A model generated the notes under the pieces. That model had not been told where the DNA came from and ran no database searches. It saw nothing but the letters and a program-made list of their open reading frames with translations. A DNA stretch of 64,000 nt from Hoeflea sp. IMCC20628 (lineage in GTDB: Bacteria > Pseudomonadota > Alphaproteobacteria > Rhizobiales > Rhizobiaceae): NCBI RefSeq assembly GCF_001011155.1, contig NZ_CP011479.1, positions 886,501-950,500 of the forward strand. The letters are read 5' to 3'. Each line of letters starts with the position of its first letter. The first letter of the stretch is position 1. The position numbers and the translations under genes were made by a program. Positions 9,157 through 18,198 of this stretch are shown here, piece by piece.

Positions 9157-10545
9157 TCAGACCCTTGTTTCAAGCAGTCCCCAGCGGTTGCCGCCAGACC
9201 CCTTGCGGTGGATGAGCAAGGCCACTGTCAGCGCCAGCACCAGCAGTTCGGCAACGATGCCGGCGTACCAGATTCCCGGCTCGCCGAACCAGAACGGGAG
9301 CAAGGCCGTCAAAGGCAGTGCAAACAGATAGGTTCTCGACAAACCAAGGAGCGCTGCCCGGGGCGCGTCGCCAATTGCCTGAAAATAGGCGCCGATCATC
9401 ATCAGCGGCCCGAAAACAAACATGGTCATCACCACATAGGGGATGATCCGGGCAATCTCGGCGGCTATGCCGATGTCATTGATGAAGATGAAGCCGATCT
9501 TTGTTCGGGTCAGAAGGAATGCAAGCTCCACGGCAAGGCAGTAAAAAAAGGCCATCACCACCGCCAGAACGATGCTCCTGTCTGTCCGTGCCCACAATCT
9601 CGCGCCAAAATTGTTGCCGGCTATTGTCTGGAACGCCATGCTCAGCCCCAGCAAGGGCAGGAACGAGAAGGTCATCAGCCGGGTGATGATGCCGAAAGCG
9701 CCGGCAGTGGCCGCATAATGGTTCGTGGCCCAAAGCTGCAGACAGTAGAGCGTCAGCCCAGCCGAGAGTGACAGCCCGATATAGCCCAGGCTTGATGGTG
9801 CGCCCAGAGCCAGTAGTTCGCCCCAATGCCCCCACCCGGACCATAGCGGTGTCTGCCGCGTTGACGTCTTCGGGGTGACGGTTTTGCGGTAGAGGATCAC
9901 CGCGGTCATCGAGCATAGCTGGGCCAGCACGGTTCCGTAAGCTGAACCGGCGACGCCCGCGCCAAGCTCGACGATAAAGAGATAGTCGAACCCGATGTTG
10001 AGCAGGGCCGACATCAGCGTGATTGCCGCCATCGCCGTCAGCAAGCCTTCGCTGCGCAGGGCGGCGATGTTGATCGAGAGCACGAACACCAGCGGCGAAA
10101 ACAGGATCAGGATGGAGATATAGGTGTAGCCCATCCCGGCCAACGCCGCATCGCCATTTGCGGCCATCAGGCTCAAGGCCGCTCCGGAGGCCCAGAACAG
10201 CACGATCAAAACAGCGCAAACAACCAGCGCCAACTGGACCGCCTGAGAGAACACAGTGCGTGCCATGTAGCGCTGGTCGCCGCCAAGCAGCCGCGCAAAG
10301 ACGCTGGCGAAGCCGTTCGACACCAGCGTCGAAAGCGCCACCAGCAGCATGTAGAGCGGGAACATCAGAGTGACCGCGGTGAGCGCATCGGCCCCGACAT
10401 AGGCGCCGAGGAAATAGGCATCGACCACGGTGAACAGGCCATTGACGCCCATCACAACGATGATTGGCGTGGCGGTTCTGGCAAACAGACCAGCGATGGA
10501 GCCGGTCAGATAGATATTTGATTCTGGTGTCGACAATCCTGTCAT
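9157..10545 (-). CDS. MATE-family efflux transporter
   Basis: The 462-residue protein has about twelve predicted membrane helices in two MATE halves. Typical features are MGVNGLFTVVDAYFLGAYVG near the start, LSTLVSNGFASVFARLLG, and in the second half GLSMAFQTIAGNNFGARLWAR. These proteins export cationic drugs or metabolites using H+ or Na+. ATG 10545 is preferred because GAGG lies 6 nt upstream; an alternative ATG at 10557 would add four residues. Confidence 0.9.
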   Translation of the reverse strand: MTGLSTPESNIYLTGSIAGLFARTATPIIVVMGVNGLFTVVDAYFLGAYVGADALTAVTLMFPLYMLLVALSTLVSNGFASVFARLLGGDQRYMARTVFSQAVQLALVVCAVLIVLFWASGAALSLMAANGDAALAGMGYTYISILILFSPLVFVLSINIAALRSEGLLTAMAAITLMSALLNIGFDYLFIVELGAGVAGSAYGTVLAQLCSMTAVILYRKTVTPKTSTRQTPLWSGWGHWGELLALGAPSSLGYIGLSLSAGLTLYCLQLWATNHYAATAGAFGIITRLMTFSFLPLLGLSMAFQTIAGNNFGARLWARTDRSIVLAVVMAFFYCLAVELAFLLTRTKIGFIFINDIGIAAEIARIIPYVVMTMFVFGPLMMIGAYFQAIGDAPRAALLGLSRTYLFALPLTALLPFWFGEPGIWYAGIVAELLVLALTVALLIHRKGSGGNRWGLLETRV

Positions 10546-10786
10546 CACAAACCTCATTCAGTGTCTGGATGCGGAAAACATGAGGGGCGCTCGCATTGCC
10601 ATCAGACCGCATTCAACTGAAATCGGTGGATGAGAGTGTCGCGAAGGACTTCACCGTGGACTAGCCAGTGAGCGGCAGGGGCCTTCACCCTGAACGCTCG
10701 ATAATGCGGCGTGCAGAGGATGTCAATTGGAGCTTGTGTCGACGGACCGGCATTTGTCTGGTCATCGCCGTCTTCATGGTCTAAGG

Positions 10787-11233
10787 AGAGCGCGCCAGTC
10801 GGCCGGGCAGCCGCGCTTTGCAACGTCGAAAGACAGCAGGGCGAGGAAAGTCCGGGCTCCACGGATAAACGGTGCCGGATAACGTCCGGCGGGGGCGACC
10901 CTAGGGAAAGTGCCACAGAAAGTAAACCGCCCCGCCTTCTGATTGCCGGTGCCTGATTTAAGGTTTGGCCGGCGATGAGATGGCGGGGTAAGGGTGAAAG
11001 GGTGGGGTAAGAGCCCACCGCGCGACCGGCAACGGAAGCGGCACGGTAAACCCCACCGGGAGCAAGACCGAATAGGGATGACGCAGGTCGCAAGTCCGGC
11101 CCTTTTTCCGGGGTTGATCATCCGGGTAGGTTGCTTGAGGTGCGCAGTAATGCGTAACCCAGAGGAATGGCTGCCACGTCTTCGTCTTTGGGCGGAGGCC
11201 TTACAGAACCCGGCTTACAGGCCGACTGGCACT
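10787..11233 (+). ncRNA. rnpB: RNase P RNA
   Basis: The catalytic RNA that removes tRNA 5' leaders. The universally conserved block GAGGAAAGTCCGGGCTCC is at 10843-10860 and the 3' block ACAGAACCCGGCTTACAG at 11203-11220. The ends pair as helix P1: GCCAGTCGGCC (10794-10804) with GGCCGACTGGC (11220-11230). The late segment AGAGGAATGGCTGCC also fits bacterial class A. Exact ends are set by P1 and could be off by several bases. Apparent reading frames over this interval are spurious. Confidence 0.95.
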
Positions 11234-11264
11234 TTCATCTTTTGACTCGATCCGGCGCACAAAC

Positions 11265-11285
11265 ACGCCGCGGCGCCCGCGGCGT
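11265..11285 (+). other. Hairpin downstream of rnpB
   Basis: ACGCCGCG-GCGCC-CGCGGCGT forms an 8-bp stem about 35 nt past rnpB. No T-tract follows, so it is a weak terminator candidate or a processing/stability structure. Confidence 0.35.
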
Positions 11286-11453
11286 CGTTGACAGCGTTGC
11301 CGCGTTATCGGTCCGGAACCAATCATCATCTGCGCCGTTAAGCGCCAGACGGGACAGAAAAGCTCTGGTTCCCGCCAGGATCAGGTCAATCTCGACCCCT
11401 GTAACCATGACTCGAAGCCGAACCAATATCATTGTTTTGAAAGGAAATGTGCC

Positions 11454-11927
11454 ATGAAGACCCTGTCCGACGCCTTTGAACACACTCTGCAAGACATCTA
11501 TTACGCCGAGAATGCACTGGTCAAAGCGCTTCCGAAAGTCCAGGCGGCTGCCAGCGGCAAGAAGCTGAAGGATGCAATTGCTGAACATCTCGAAGAGACC
11601 AAAGGCCAGGTCAAAACTCTTGAAAAGGTGTTTAAATCCATCGGCAAGAAGGCGTCCGGCGAGAAATGCGACGCCATCGAAGGCCTGATCAAGGAAACTG
11701 ACGGCATCATCGAAGAAGCGACCGGCGTGGCCAAGAACGCCGCCCTGATCGCCGCTGCCCAAGCCGTCGAGCACTACGAGATCGCCCGCTATGGCACGTT
11801 GCGTGAATGGGCCAAGGTGCTCGGTCACACCGAAGCTCACGACCTGCTGTCTGGTATCCTCGACCAGGAAAAAGCTGCCAACAGCAAGCTGACCAATCTC
11901 GCGGTTTCGTCGGTCAACGCAGAGTAG
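11454..11927 (+). CDS. Ferritin-like DUF892 (YciE/YciF) protein
   Basis: The 157-residue protein starts at ATG 11454 with an AAAGGAAA ribosome site. The opening (DAFEHTLQDIYYAENAL) and the helix QAVEHYEIARYGTLREWAKVLG are characteristic of DUF892, a ferritin-like four-helix bundle whose Glu and His residues can bind a di-iron centre. Members are stress induced and often linked to stationary phase or osmotic stress; the biochemical role is unsettled. It stands alone between rnpB and a strong terminator. Confidence 0.92.
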   Translation: MKTLSDAFEHTLQDIYYAENALVKALPKVQAAASGKKLKDAIAEHLEETKGQVKTLEKVFKSIGKKASGEKCDAIEGLIKETDGIIEEATGVAKNAALIAAAQAVEHYEIARYGTLREWAKVLGHTEAHDLLSGILDQEKAANSKLTNLAVSSVNAE

Positions 11928-11965
11928 GGTGCAACCCGGACGTCGTTCCAAACAGAACCATCCGG

Positions 11966-11994
11966 CGGGTGAGCCATGGTTGCCGGCTCACCCG
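11966..11994 (+). terminator. Terminator of DUF892 gene
   Basis: CGGGTGAGCC (11966-11975) pairs perfectly with GGCTCACCCG (11985-11994) around a 9-nt loop, followed by a short TTT. It is 38 nt after the stop codon. Confidence 0.7.
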
Positions 11995-12021
11995 TTTCCC
12001 ATCGTGGCTGCTGCCTCGAGA

Positions 12022-12426
12022 TCAATCGCCTTCGGTGATCTTGACCTTGTCAGGCCAGAACGCAAAATGCCCGTCGAGTTGCTTTGAAACGTCAAATGGC
12101 CGGTCGTAGGTCCATGCAATTTCATTGCCATTGAGGGCCAAGTAACTGGCATCGCCCTTCAACGGGCAGTGAGTGGATTTCTCGACCGGATCGAGTGTCG
12201 GGATGATGTCGGCTGCAGGAATGTAAATTGCCGGATCATACAGGGATTTTCCCATCTCCATGACGCGGAGTGCATTTTGTGTTTCTGCAATCAGGCTACC
12301 GTCAACATAGACGCGAACCGTTCGTTTGATCGGCCTTATGACCATAAGATGGTTCGGGTTCGCGGGGTTTCGAATGGCACCTTCCAGTGATGGGAAGTTG
12401 CTGCCAGCTGAACCTGAAGTCTGCAT
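12022..12426 (-). CDS. DUF427 family protein
   Basis: The 134-residue protein matches DUF427: VRVYVDGSLIAETQNALRV, then YDPAIYIPAADI, KSTHCPLKGDASYLAL and IAWTYDRPF. The family is widespread in bacteria and fungi and its function is unknown. No signal peptide is present, so it is probably cytoplasmic. It is transcribed away from the folate gene to its right. Confidence 0.9.
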   Translation of the reverse strand: MQTSGSAGSNFPSLEGAIRNPANPNHLMVIRPIKRTVRVYVDGSLIAETQNALRVMEMGKSLYDPAIYIPAADIIPTLDPVEKSTHCPLKGDASYLALNGNEIAWTYDRPFDVSKQLDGHFAFWPDKVKITEGD

Positions 12427-12619
12427 TGTGTCACCCTTTTTCGCGCTTTGTGCCGCATGTTGGCGTTGGTATGATTTAGCACCAGATCGTTTGATTTGAT
12501 ATGGCTATGGGCACCGCCGCGTGAGGACTGCGAGGATCTCCGGCTGCGCCTGCCGGTGAGACGGAGAATGACGCAATCAGGCAAGCGAAACTGTCCGTCC
12601 TGGGTGTTAAATCCGAACC

Positions 12620-13297
12620 ATGACCCATGATGATGAAGACGAACAGCCGGGATCGGAGGCTTGTTTCGCTCATTTGCTGGTCGACGGTCACGTCGTCGAT
12701 CCGCAGACCTGGAAAGATGTCTCCACCTTCCGGAAATCCGAACGCCAACGGCTTTATGCCGCGCGACAGGCTGTGTCGCTTGATGATCGCAAGGCGATGT
12801 CCGCACGCATTTCGGCGCGGTTGACGGATATGCTGGCTGATGTTTCGGACCGGACTATCGCGGTGTACTGGCCGATCCGAGGCGAACTCAATCTGCACCC
12901 ATGGATGGTCGAGGCCAGCGAGCGTGGGGCGCAGATCTGTCTGCCTGTGGTGGTGGAGAAAAACCAGCCGGTGGAGTTTCACCGTTGGACACCGAACTGT
13001 GCGATGGCAAAAGGCATCTGGAACATTCCGGTGCCGGCTGTCCCCGAGCCGGTCGTCCCGGATGTGGTGATCGTGCCGCTTCTCGGCGTGGATGAGCAAG
13101 GTTTTCGCCTTGGCAATGGCGGTGGGTATTATGACCGGACCCTGACGCGTCTCGCTGGCGATCTCCTCATCATCGGTGTCGGGCAACCCTTTGCCCGCAT
13201 GAAGACGATTTTCCCGATGCCATGGGATATTCCGATGAAAACGATTGTGCTGGGTGACGGCACCAGCTTCGAGGCCAAGCCGGGGAAAGCCAGCTAG
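12620..13297 (+). CDS. fthC: 5-formyltetrahydrofolate cyclo-ligase
   Basis: The 225-residue enzyme converts 5-formyl-THF to 5,10-methenyl-THF using ATP, returning stored folate to one-carbon metabolism. An N-terminal basic helix (RKSERQRLYAAR) supplies the ATP-binding Lys/Arg, IAVYWPIRGELNLHPW is the central family motif, and RLGNGGGYYDRTL is the substrate and phosphate loop. About 30 extra residues precede the usual start, so initiation could be internal. In many proteobacteria 6S RNA lies just upstream of this gene; none could be recognised here. Confidence 0.93.
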   Translation: MTHDDEDEQPGSEACFAHLLVDGHVVDPQTWKDVSTFRKSERQRLYAARQAVSLDDRKAMSARISARLTDMLADVSDRTIAVYWPIRGELNLHPWMVEASERGAQICLPVVVEKNQPVEFHRWTPNCAMAKGIWNIPVPAVPEPVVPDVVIVPLLGVDEQGFRLGNGGGYYDRTLTRLAGDLLIIGVGQPFARMKTIFPMPWDIPMKTIVLGDGTSFEAKPGKAS

Positions 13298-13330
13298 CCA
13301 ACTTCGCGAGCGATGTGGATCAGGAAATGT

Positions 13331-13975
13331 TCAATCGGCCAATGCCAGACCGGCGCCATTTATCTCGCGCAACAGCTTGCGCTTCATGGCGGTCTCGTAG
13401 TCGTCAAAACCGGAGGCGACCATGACAAAGGCCCCTGGTCCATGGATCACTTCGGCCCGGTAATAGGCAACCGGATCGGGGTCGGCGCCCCGGATGACGA
13501 GGCCGTTGACGGTGACGTTGGAGAAATCAAAGTTCCGATAGGCAAGCAGCGGCTCGAAGCCTTCGTTGTTGACGCCATCGCCGGAGACGTCGATGACCGC
13601 GCGGGCGCAGTTCAATGGGGCCTTGCGCAGTCGGGTGGCGGCATGGCCCAGGGCATAGCCCAGAGCGGTGGGGAATTCTGTATGGACGCGTTGATGGGTC
13701 TCTATACGGTCGGCGAACTTGGAAATGTCGGCGTCGCCCGCAAGTAGCGACCAAGGGGCAATGTCCACCTGCTGGTCGCGGCCACTCCATTCCAGCGCCA
13801 TCGCCTGAATGCCACCGGCGGCAATGATCGAGCGGCGCACCGCGGGATCACGCAGGGCGCGCGCCAGACCACCGGTCTGCAGGGTGAATTCGGCGGGATT
13901 GACACTGGACGACACATCCAGCGCCAGCACCAGTGACAGACCGCAAGGGGATTGCGCCGAGGCGGGCGCGGGCAC
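13331..13975 (-). CDS. DUF1194 (von Willebrand A-like) secreted protein
   Basis: At least 214 residues match DUF1194: LVLALDVSSSVNPAEF is a MIDAS-like DxSxS motif, and VIDVSGDGVNNEG and VNGLVIRG follow the VWA fold. The given start is a GTG at 13975, but it falls inside an evident signal peptide. In the same frame upstream, codons 14035-13976 encode a basic-then-hydrophobic segment that continues into PAPASAQ, yet that frame has no ATG, GTG or TTG start. Either a rare AUC/AUU start (14035 or 14029) after GAGGG is used, or a one-base indel in the GGG at 14042-14044 separates the real ATG at 14048. Confidence 0.8.
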   Translation of the reverse strand: MPAPASAQSPCGLSLVLALDVSSSVNPAEFTLQTGGLARALRDPAVRRSIIAAGGIQAMALEWSGRDQQVDIAPWSLLAGDADISKFADRIETHQRVHTEFPTALGYALGHAATRLRKAPLNCARAVIDVSGDGVNNEGFEPLLAYRNFDFSNVTVNGLVIRGADPDPVAYYRAEVIHGPGAFVMVASGFDDYETAMKRKLLREINGAGLALAD

Positions 13976-14296
13976 AAGTCCGGCGAAGACCGATACTATG
14001 CCTGTGAAAATGGCGGATATGCCTGCAATCCGGATGGTGTGCCCTCATCGTTGCCGTGGTGCATCCGTCGCCGGACGCGCTTGCCACATCATTGCCCAAT
14101 CCAGCCGGAAAGCCAAACGTCACGGAAATCGATGCAGTGAGGCCGGGCAGATCGGCCGACACAGGCGGTGGTTCTTGGTTCAGGCCCGGCATTTTTCCGA
14201 CGCGAAAGATCTGTTGATCGAAATCAATGCAGCGTTTTGCCAAGCTGCGCAGTTTGTCGCTGAATTATCTGACACCTCTGTGCAAGGAACAAAATC

Positions 14297-14656
14297 ATGA
14301 TTTTGTCGACCAAATCCGTTTTGCTCATCCTGTCGGTGATCGGGGTCGCCAGTGCCGGGAGTGGGCCGGCATTGGCAGGCGATTGCACCGGTCATGTCGT
14401 CGGGGTCAAGCCGATCAGTCAGTACAATCACGCAAAAGGCACTGGTTTTCTGGCCGTCCGCACCGGGCCGGGGTCGAGTTACCAGCAGACTGGCGAGGTC
14501 TATCGCGGCGACGAGGTCTCGGTCTATGACCGGCGCGGCAACTGGTATGCGATCACCTGCATGTCGGGTCAATGCATGCGGCCGTTGTGGGGACAACCCA
14601 CCCCCTCGGGTTGGGTGTCACGCACATATATTGATGCTGCGGGTGTCTGCCCCTGA
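14297..14656 (+). CDS. Secreted SH3b-domain protein
   Basis: The 119-residue protein has a signal peptide cleaved after about residue 27 (GPALAG). The mature part shows a bacterial SH3 domain: FLAVRTGPGSSYQQTGEVYRGDEVSVYD, then WYAITC and GWVSRTYI. Several Cys residues probably form disulphides in the periplasm. Such domains bind cell-wall or protein ligands; no enzyme domain is attached. Confidence 0.85.
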   Translation: MILSTKSVLLILSVIGVASAGSGPALAGDCTGHVVGVKPISQYNHAKGTGFLAVRTGPGSSYQQTGEVYRGDEVSVYDRRGNWYAITCMSGQCMRPLWGQPTPSGWVSRTYIDAAGVCP

Positions 14657-14772
14657 GCGCTTGGCCGGGTTCTCCCGGGTTGAAAGGCTCAGAACCAGCG
14701 TTGCAAATCGTTGCCAATTGCAAATTGCGATCCGGCAAATTTCATGCGAAGACCGCGCTTGAGGATCAAAAT

Positions 14773-15759
14773 ATGGTCTCAAACGCTGTAGGGAGAAAGC
14801 ATTTGCAGAATAAAACGGTATTTCTGGCAATTGGCCTGTGCGCCAGTCTGTTTGCCTCGAGCGCGCTTGCAGAAACGCGCATCACCTATAAATCCGCCAA
14901 AACCGGTTCGTCATACTACCAAATGGGAGTGCAACTCGCCGAAGCGATGAAAGCCGGTACCAATGGCGATATCATTGTCACTGTTGAAGAGAGCCAGGGC
15001 TCGGTCCAGAACGTGATGGAAACCAAGGCGCGCGGTGGCGATTACGTGTTCACAACGCCGCCGGTGCTGGTCAAGCTGGCGCAGGGCGGAAAAGCCATGT
15101 TCGAGGGCAAGGGCGACCCGAAGTTTGACGAGATCCGGGCGCTGTTTCCGATCCCGTCGCTGACCATGCATTTCGTCATGTCAGCCGACAGCGGCGTCAC
15201 CGATTTCGCCGGCATGGAAGGCAAGACCATTCTTCTGGGCAAGGGCTCGTTCGGAGCCACCGAAGGTGAAAAATATCTCGCGCTGTTCGGTCTGGAAGGC
15301 AAGGTCACCCTGGCCGAAGTCGAACTGTCCAATGCGGTTCCGGCGCTCAAGAACGGCCAGATCGACGGTTTTGTCACCGCCGGATCATGGCCTGCGCCGA
15401 ACGTCATTGAAGCCGCAGCCTCGACTGACGTTGTGGTGCTGTCGCTCAGCGACGAGCAGATCGCGGAGTCGAAGCGGTCGAAGCTGGTCATTCCCGCCGG
15501 CACCTATAGCGGCCAGACCGCCGACATCACCACCACCTCGCTGCCGGTCGCAGCCTTTACCACCACCGCAATGAGCGATGATGCTGCCTATCAGCTGACC
15601 AAGACTTTTTGGGAAAGCAAGGCGGCCATGAGCGAAGGCGCACCCTGGTGGAAAGGCGTCGACACCGAGTTGATGGCCAACATCACCAGCAAGCTGCATC
15701 CCGGCGCCATCCGCTATTACACCGAAGCCGGTGTCGAGCTGACAGCCGACCAGCAGTAA
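14773..15759 (+). CDS. TAXI-family TRAP transporter solute-binding protein
   Basis: The 328-residue protein starts at ATG 14773 with GAGGA 7 nt upstream; a TTG ten codons later is possible. Residues ~11-34 form a signal peptide ending ASSALA. The mature protein shows the TAXI opening ITYKSAKTGSSYYQMGVQLAEAM, then the central FGATEGEKY and ALKNGQIDGFVTAGSWPAPNV. TAXI proteins bind small organic acids such as glutamate or oxoglutarate, but the ligand here is unknown. It is followed by a large hairpin and the fused permease gene, with which it forms one transporter. Confidence 0.92.
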   Translation: MVSNAVGRKHLQNKTVFLAIGLCASLFASSALAETRITYKSAKTGSSYYQMGVQLAEAMKAGTNGDIIVTVEESQGSVQNVMETKARGGDYVFTTPPVLVKLAQGGKAMFEGKGDPKFDEIRALFPIPSLTMHFVMSADSGVTDFAGMEGKTILLGKGSFGATEGEKYLALFGLEGKVTLAEVELSNAVPALKNGQIDGFVTAGSWPAPNVIEAAASTDVVVLSLSDEQIAESKRSKLVIPAGTYSGQTADITTTSLPVAAFTTTAMSDDAAYQLTKTFWESKAAMSEGAPWWKGVDTELMANITSKLHPGAIRYYTEAGVELTADQQ

Positions 15760-15767
15760 GCCCTGCA

Positions 15768-15800
15768 CTGTGCTCCCCGGCTTCAAACCGGGGAGCACAG
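15768..15800 (+). other. Intercistronic hairpin between TRAP genes
   Basis: A perfect 13-bp stem, CTGTGCTCCCCGG with CCGGGGAGCACAG, encloses a 7-nt loop and has no T-tract. It starts 8 nt after the binding-protein stop. Hairpins here commonly protect the upstream mRNA so that more binding protein than permease is made; partial termination is also possible. Confidence 0.6.
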
Positions 15801-15846
15801 CCTGCGACTTTCAAGAACATCTCAAAAAACACCGGGAGCCTGTCGG

Positions 15847-17610
15847 ATGCGAATGGCCATGATTGCCAGCGCCGCCTGTCTGGTGGCATTTCATCTGGGC
15901 CTGATCTTTTGGGGACTGGTTCCAAACCTGGTCAGTCGCCCGCTGCATCTGGCGCTCGCCTTGCCGTGGATCTTCCTGTTTGCCGAAGGTGGCAAAGCCA
16001 GCCGCTGGTCCGGCATGGTACTGTGCGCTCTCGGCATCGCCGCAAGCATCTGGGTCGCCTGGCAGCATTCGGCGCTGGGCGATCAATACGGTTTTCTCGA
16101 AGGCAATTTCCAGACCGGTATAGCTGTCATTCTGCTCGTGGTGGTGCTTGAAGCGGCGCGCCGGGCGATCAGCTGGCCGCTGCCGCTGGTGGCGTTGCTG
16201 GCGCTGCTTTACGGTCTGTTCGGCCAGCATATTCCGGGTGAATTTGGCCATTCCGGCACGCCGCTTGCCAGTTTTCTCGGCACGCTGACCATCGCCGAAG
16301 GCGGCATCTGGGGCAGCCTGGCCGGTGTCTCGGTCAGCGTCGTGGCGATTTTCGTCATTTTCGGTGCCGTGCTGAACGCTGGTGAAGCCGGGCAGGGCTT
16401 CATGAATATTGCGTCTGCTGCCGCCGGCCGGCTCAAGGGCGGAGCCGCCAAGGTGTCGGTGATCTCCTCGGCGCTGTTTGGTTCGATCTCCGGTTCGGCT
16501 TCGGCCAATGTCGCCTCAACCGGCGCGATCACGCTGCCGGCGATGACCAAGCTCGGCTATCCAAAACGGCTGGCAGCAGCCGTGGAGGCGGTGGCGTCTT
16601 CGGGCGGGCAGATCATGCCACCGCTGATGGGCGCGGGTGCCTTCGTCATGGTTGAACTCACCGGGGTTTCCTACACAGCCATCATGGCAGCCGCGGTGCT
16701 GCCGGCGCTGTTGTATTTCTTCGCCGTCTGGGTCGGCATCAATGCCTATGCCGGTCGCTATGATCTGGCCGGCCTTGCCGAAGAAGACCGTCCTTCGCTG
16801 CGCGCCGTCATCATCACCTCGGCGTTCTTTGCCGTTCCCTTTGCGGTGCTGATGTGGGGCATGTTCGTCACCGGCATGACGCCGCAATATGCCGCCAGCA
16901 TGGCGATCCTCGTCGGCTTCGTGATGCTGTTCTTTCATGCCGACGGGACATTCAGTCTGGGACGCAGCCTCGACAGGCTGGAGAATGCGCTGATCAACGC
17001 CTCGCGTCAGGTGTCGATGATCGCCGCCATCATCCTGTGCGCCTCGATCATCATCGGGGTGCTGTCGATCACCGGGCTGGGGGTCAAGATCACCTCGCTG
17101 ATCCTGTCGGCCTCGGGCGGGTTGTTGTGGCCGTCCCTGCTGCTGACAGCACTTGCCTGTCTGGTGCTTGGCATGGAAGTGCCGACCACGGCGGCCTATG
17201 TGATCTGCGTCTCGGTCGCGGGGCCGGCCTTGTCGAAGCTCGGTCTGGAGCCGCTGCAGGCGCATCTGTTCGTGTTCTGGTTTGCTCTGTTGTCGACGAT
17301 CACGCCACCGGTCTGCGGCGCGGTGTTCATCGCCGCCGGCATGGTCGGCGAAAACTGGTTGAAAGTCGCCATGACCGCCATGAGCCTCGGCGTCGGGCTT
17401 TATATCATTCCGCTGACAATGATTGCCAACCCATCAATCATCGCGATTGCAACAGAGCCGTTTGCTGCCATCCTGGCACTCGTCCAGATCGGGCTGGGCC
17501 TGGCGCTGATTTCCTATGCGCTGATCGGGGTGTTCAAGCCCTTGCCCCGCGTCGGCCTTGGAGTGGCGGGGTTTCTGGTGCTGTTCGGACCGGTGATGCT
17601 GGCGGGTTGA
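15847..17610 (+). CDS. TAXI-TRAP transporter fused permease (DctQM-type)
   Basis: The 587-residue inner-membrane protein joins the small DctQ-like helices (first ~130 residues) to a DctM-like large subunit. Diagnostic DctM segments are SSALFGSISGSASANVASTGAITLP and AVEAVASSGGQIMPPLMGAGAFVM, and a second repeat LTALACLVLGMEVPTTAAY with ITPPVCGAVFIAAG. With the preceding TAXI binding protein it forms a secondary Na+-coupled importer. Confidence 0.95.
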   Translation: MRMAMIASAACLVAFHLGLIFWGLVPNLVSRPLHLALALPWIFLFAEGGKASRWSGMVLCALGIAASIWVAWQHSALGDQYGFLEGNFQTGIAVILLVVVLEAARRAISWPLPLVALLALLYGLFGQHIPGEFGHSGTPLASFLGTLTIAEGGIWGSLAGVSVSVVAIFVIFGAVLNAGEAGQGFMNIASAAAGRLKGGAAKVSVISSALFGSISGSASANVASTGAITLPAMTKLGYPKRLAAAVEAVASSGGQIMPPLMGAGAFVMVELTGVSYTAIMAAAVLPALLYFFAVWVGINAYAGRYDLAGLAEEDRPSLRAVIITSAFFAVPFAVLMWGMFVTGMTPQYAASMAILVGFVMLFFHADGTFSLGRSLDRLENALINASRQVSMIAAIILCASIIIGVLSITGLGVKITSLILSASGGLLWPSLLLTALACLVLGMEVPTTAAYVICVSVAGPALSKLGLEPLQAHLFVFWFALLSTITPPVCGAVFIAAGMVGENWLKVAMTAMSLGVGLYIIPLTMIANPSIIAIATEPFAAILALVQIGLGLALISYALIGVFKPLPRVGLGVAGFLVLFGPVMLAG

Positions 17611-17736
17611 GAGGTGACTGACAGCGGGGTTTCCCGGTAGTGGGCTTCCGGTGATACACTGATCCGTGTTGCCAGACCGGATCGTTCGTCGCGACGAGAC
17701 ATGTTGCCGTCACTGAAAGCCAGCCAGGAGGATTTG

Positions 17737-18195
17737 ATGATTTCAAAACGCAAGACCGGCATGCTTGAGGTGCTGTTGGCGCTGGTGCTGACAACAGGCC
17801 CATCCATGGCGGCCGAGGATTCAAGAGAGCTGGTCGAGATGCCTGCCATGATGCAGGAGCACATGCTCGCCAACATGCGGGATCATTTGAAAGCGCTGGA
17901 CGAGATACTCGGCGCTCTCGCTCAAGGCAATGTTGATGACGCAGGCAGGATTGCCGAAAACAGGCTCGGCATGTCATCGCTTGATCTGCATGGCGCCGCC
18001 CATATCGCAAAATTCATGCCGGAAGCGATGGCGGACGCGGGGACGGAGATGCACCGGGCGGCCAGCCGGTTTGTGATCGTGGCGCAAGACGCGGAATTGG
18101 CGCCTGGCAAGGAAGCCCAGCGCCTGGTCTATGGCGCACTCCAGGAGGTGACCTCTGCCTGCAATGCCTGCCATCAGGCTTACAGGGTCAGATAA
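17737..18195 (+). CDS. Cytochrome c'-like secreted c-type cytochrome
   Basis: ATG 17737 has a strong AGGAGG 5-6 nt upstream, so it is preferred over an in-frame ATG at 17701. The 152-residue product has a signal peptide ending PSMAAED and a helical mature domain with the haem-binding CNACH motif at residues 142-146, almost at the C-terminus. This layout (four-helix bundle, C-terminal CxxCH) is that of cytochrome c' and related c-556 proteins, which bind NO or act in electron transfer. It converges with the next gene, 3 bp apart. Confidence 0.85.
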   Translation: MISKRKTGMLEVLLALVLTTGPSMAAEDSRELVEMPAMMQEHMLANMRDHLKALDEILGALAQGNVDDAGRIAENRLGMSSLDLHGAAHIAKFMPEAMADAGTEMHRAASRFVIVAQDAELAPGKEAQRLVYGALQEVTSACNACHQAYRVR

Positions 18196-18198
18196 GGA

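Noticed and set aside
10602-11121. Open frames on both strands over 10.6-11.1 kb
   Set aside because: They overlap the RNase P RNA and show no protein features.
12427-12619. Possible 6S RNA upstream of the 5-formyl-THF cyclo-ligase gene
   Set aside because: The position is classical for ssrS, but I could not fold the stretch into the long closing stem with a central bubble, and it shows only small hairpins such as CCGGC-N7-GCCGG. A covariance search would decide.
13848-14243. 131-codon minus-strand frame overlapping the DUF1194 start
   Set aside because: No family features; it is probably the shifted reading frame of the DUF1194 signal region.
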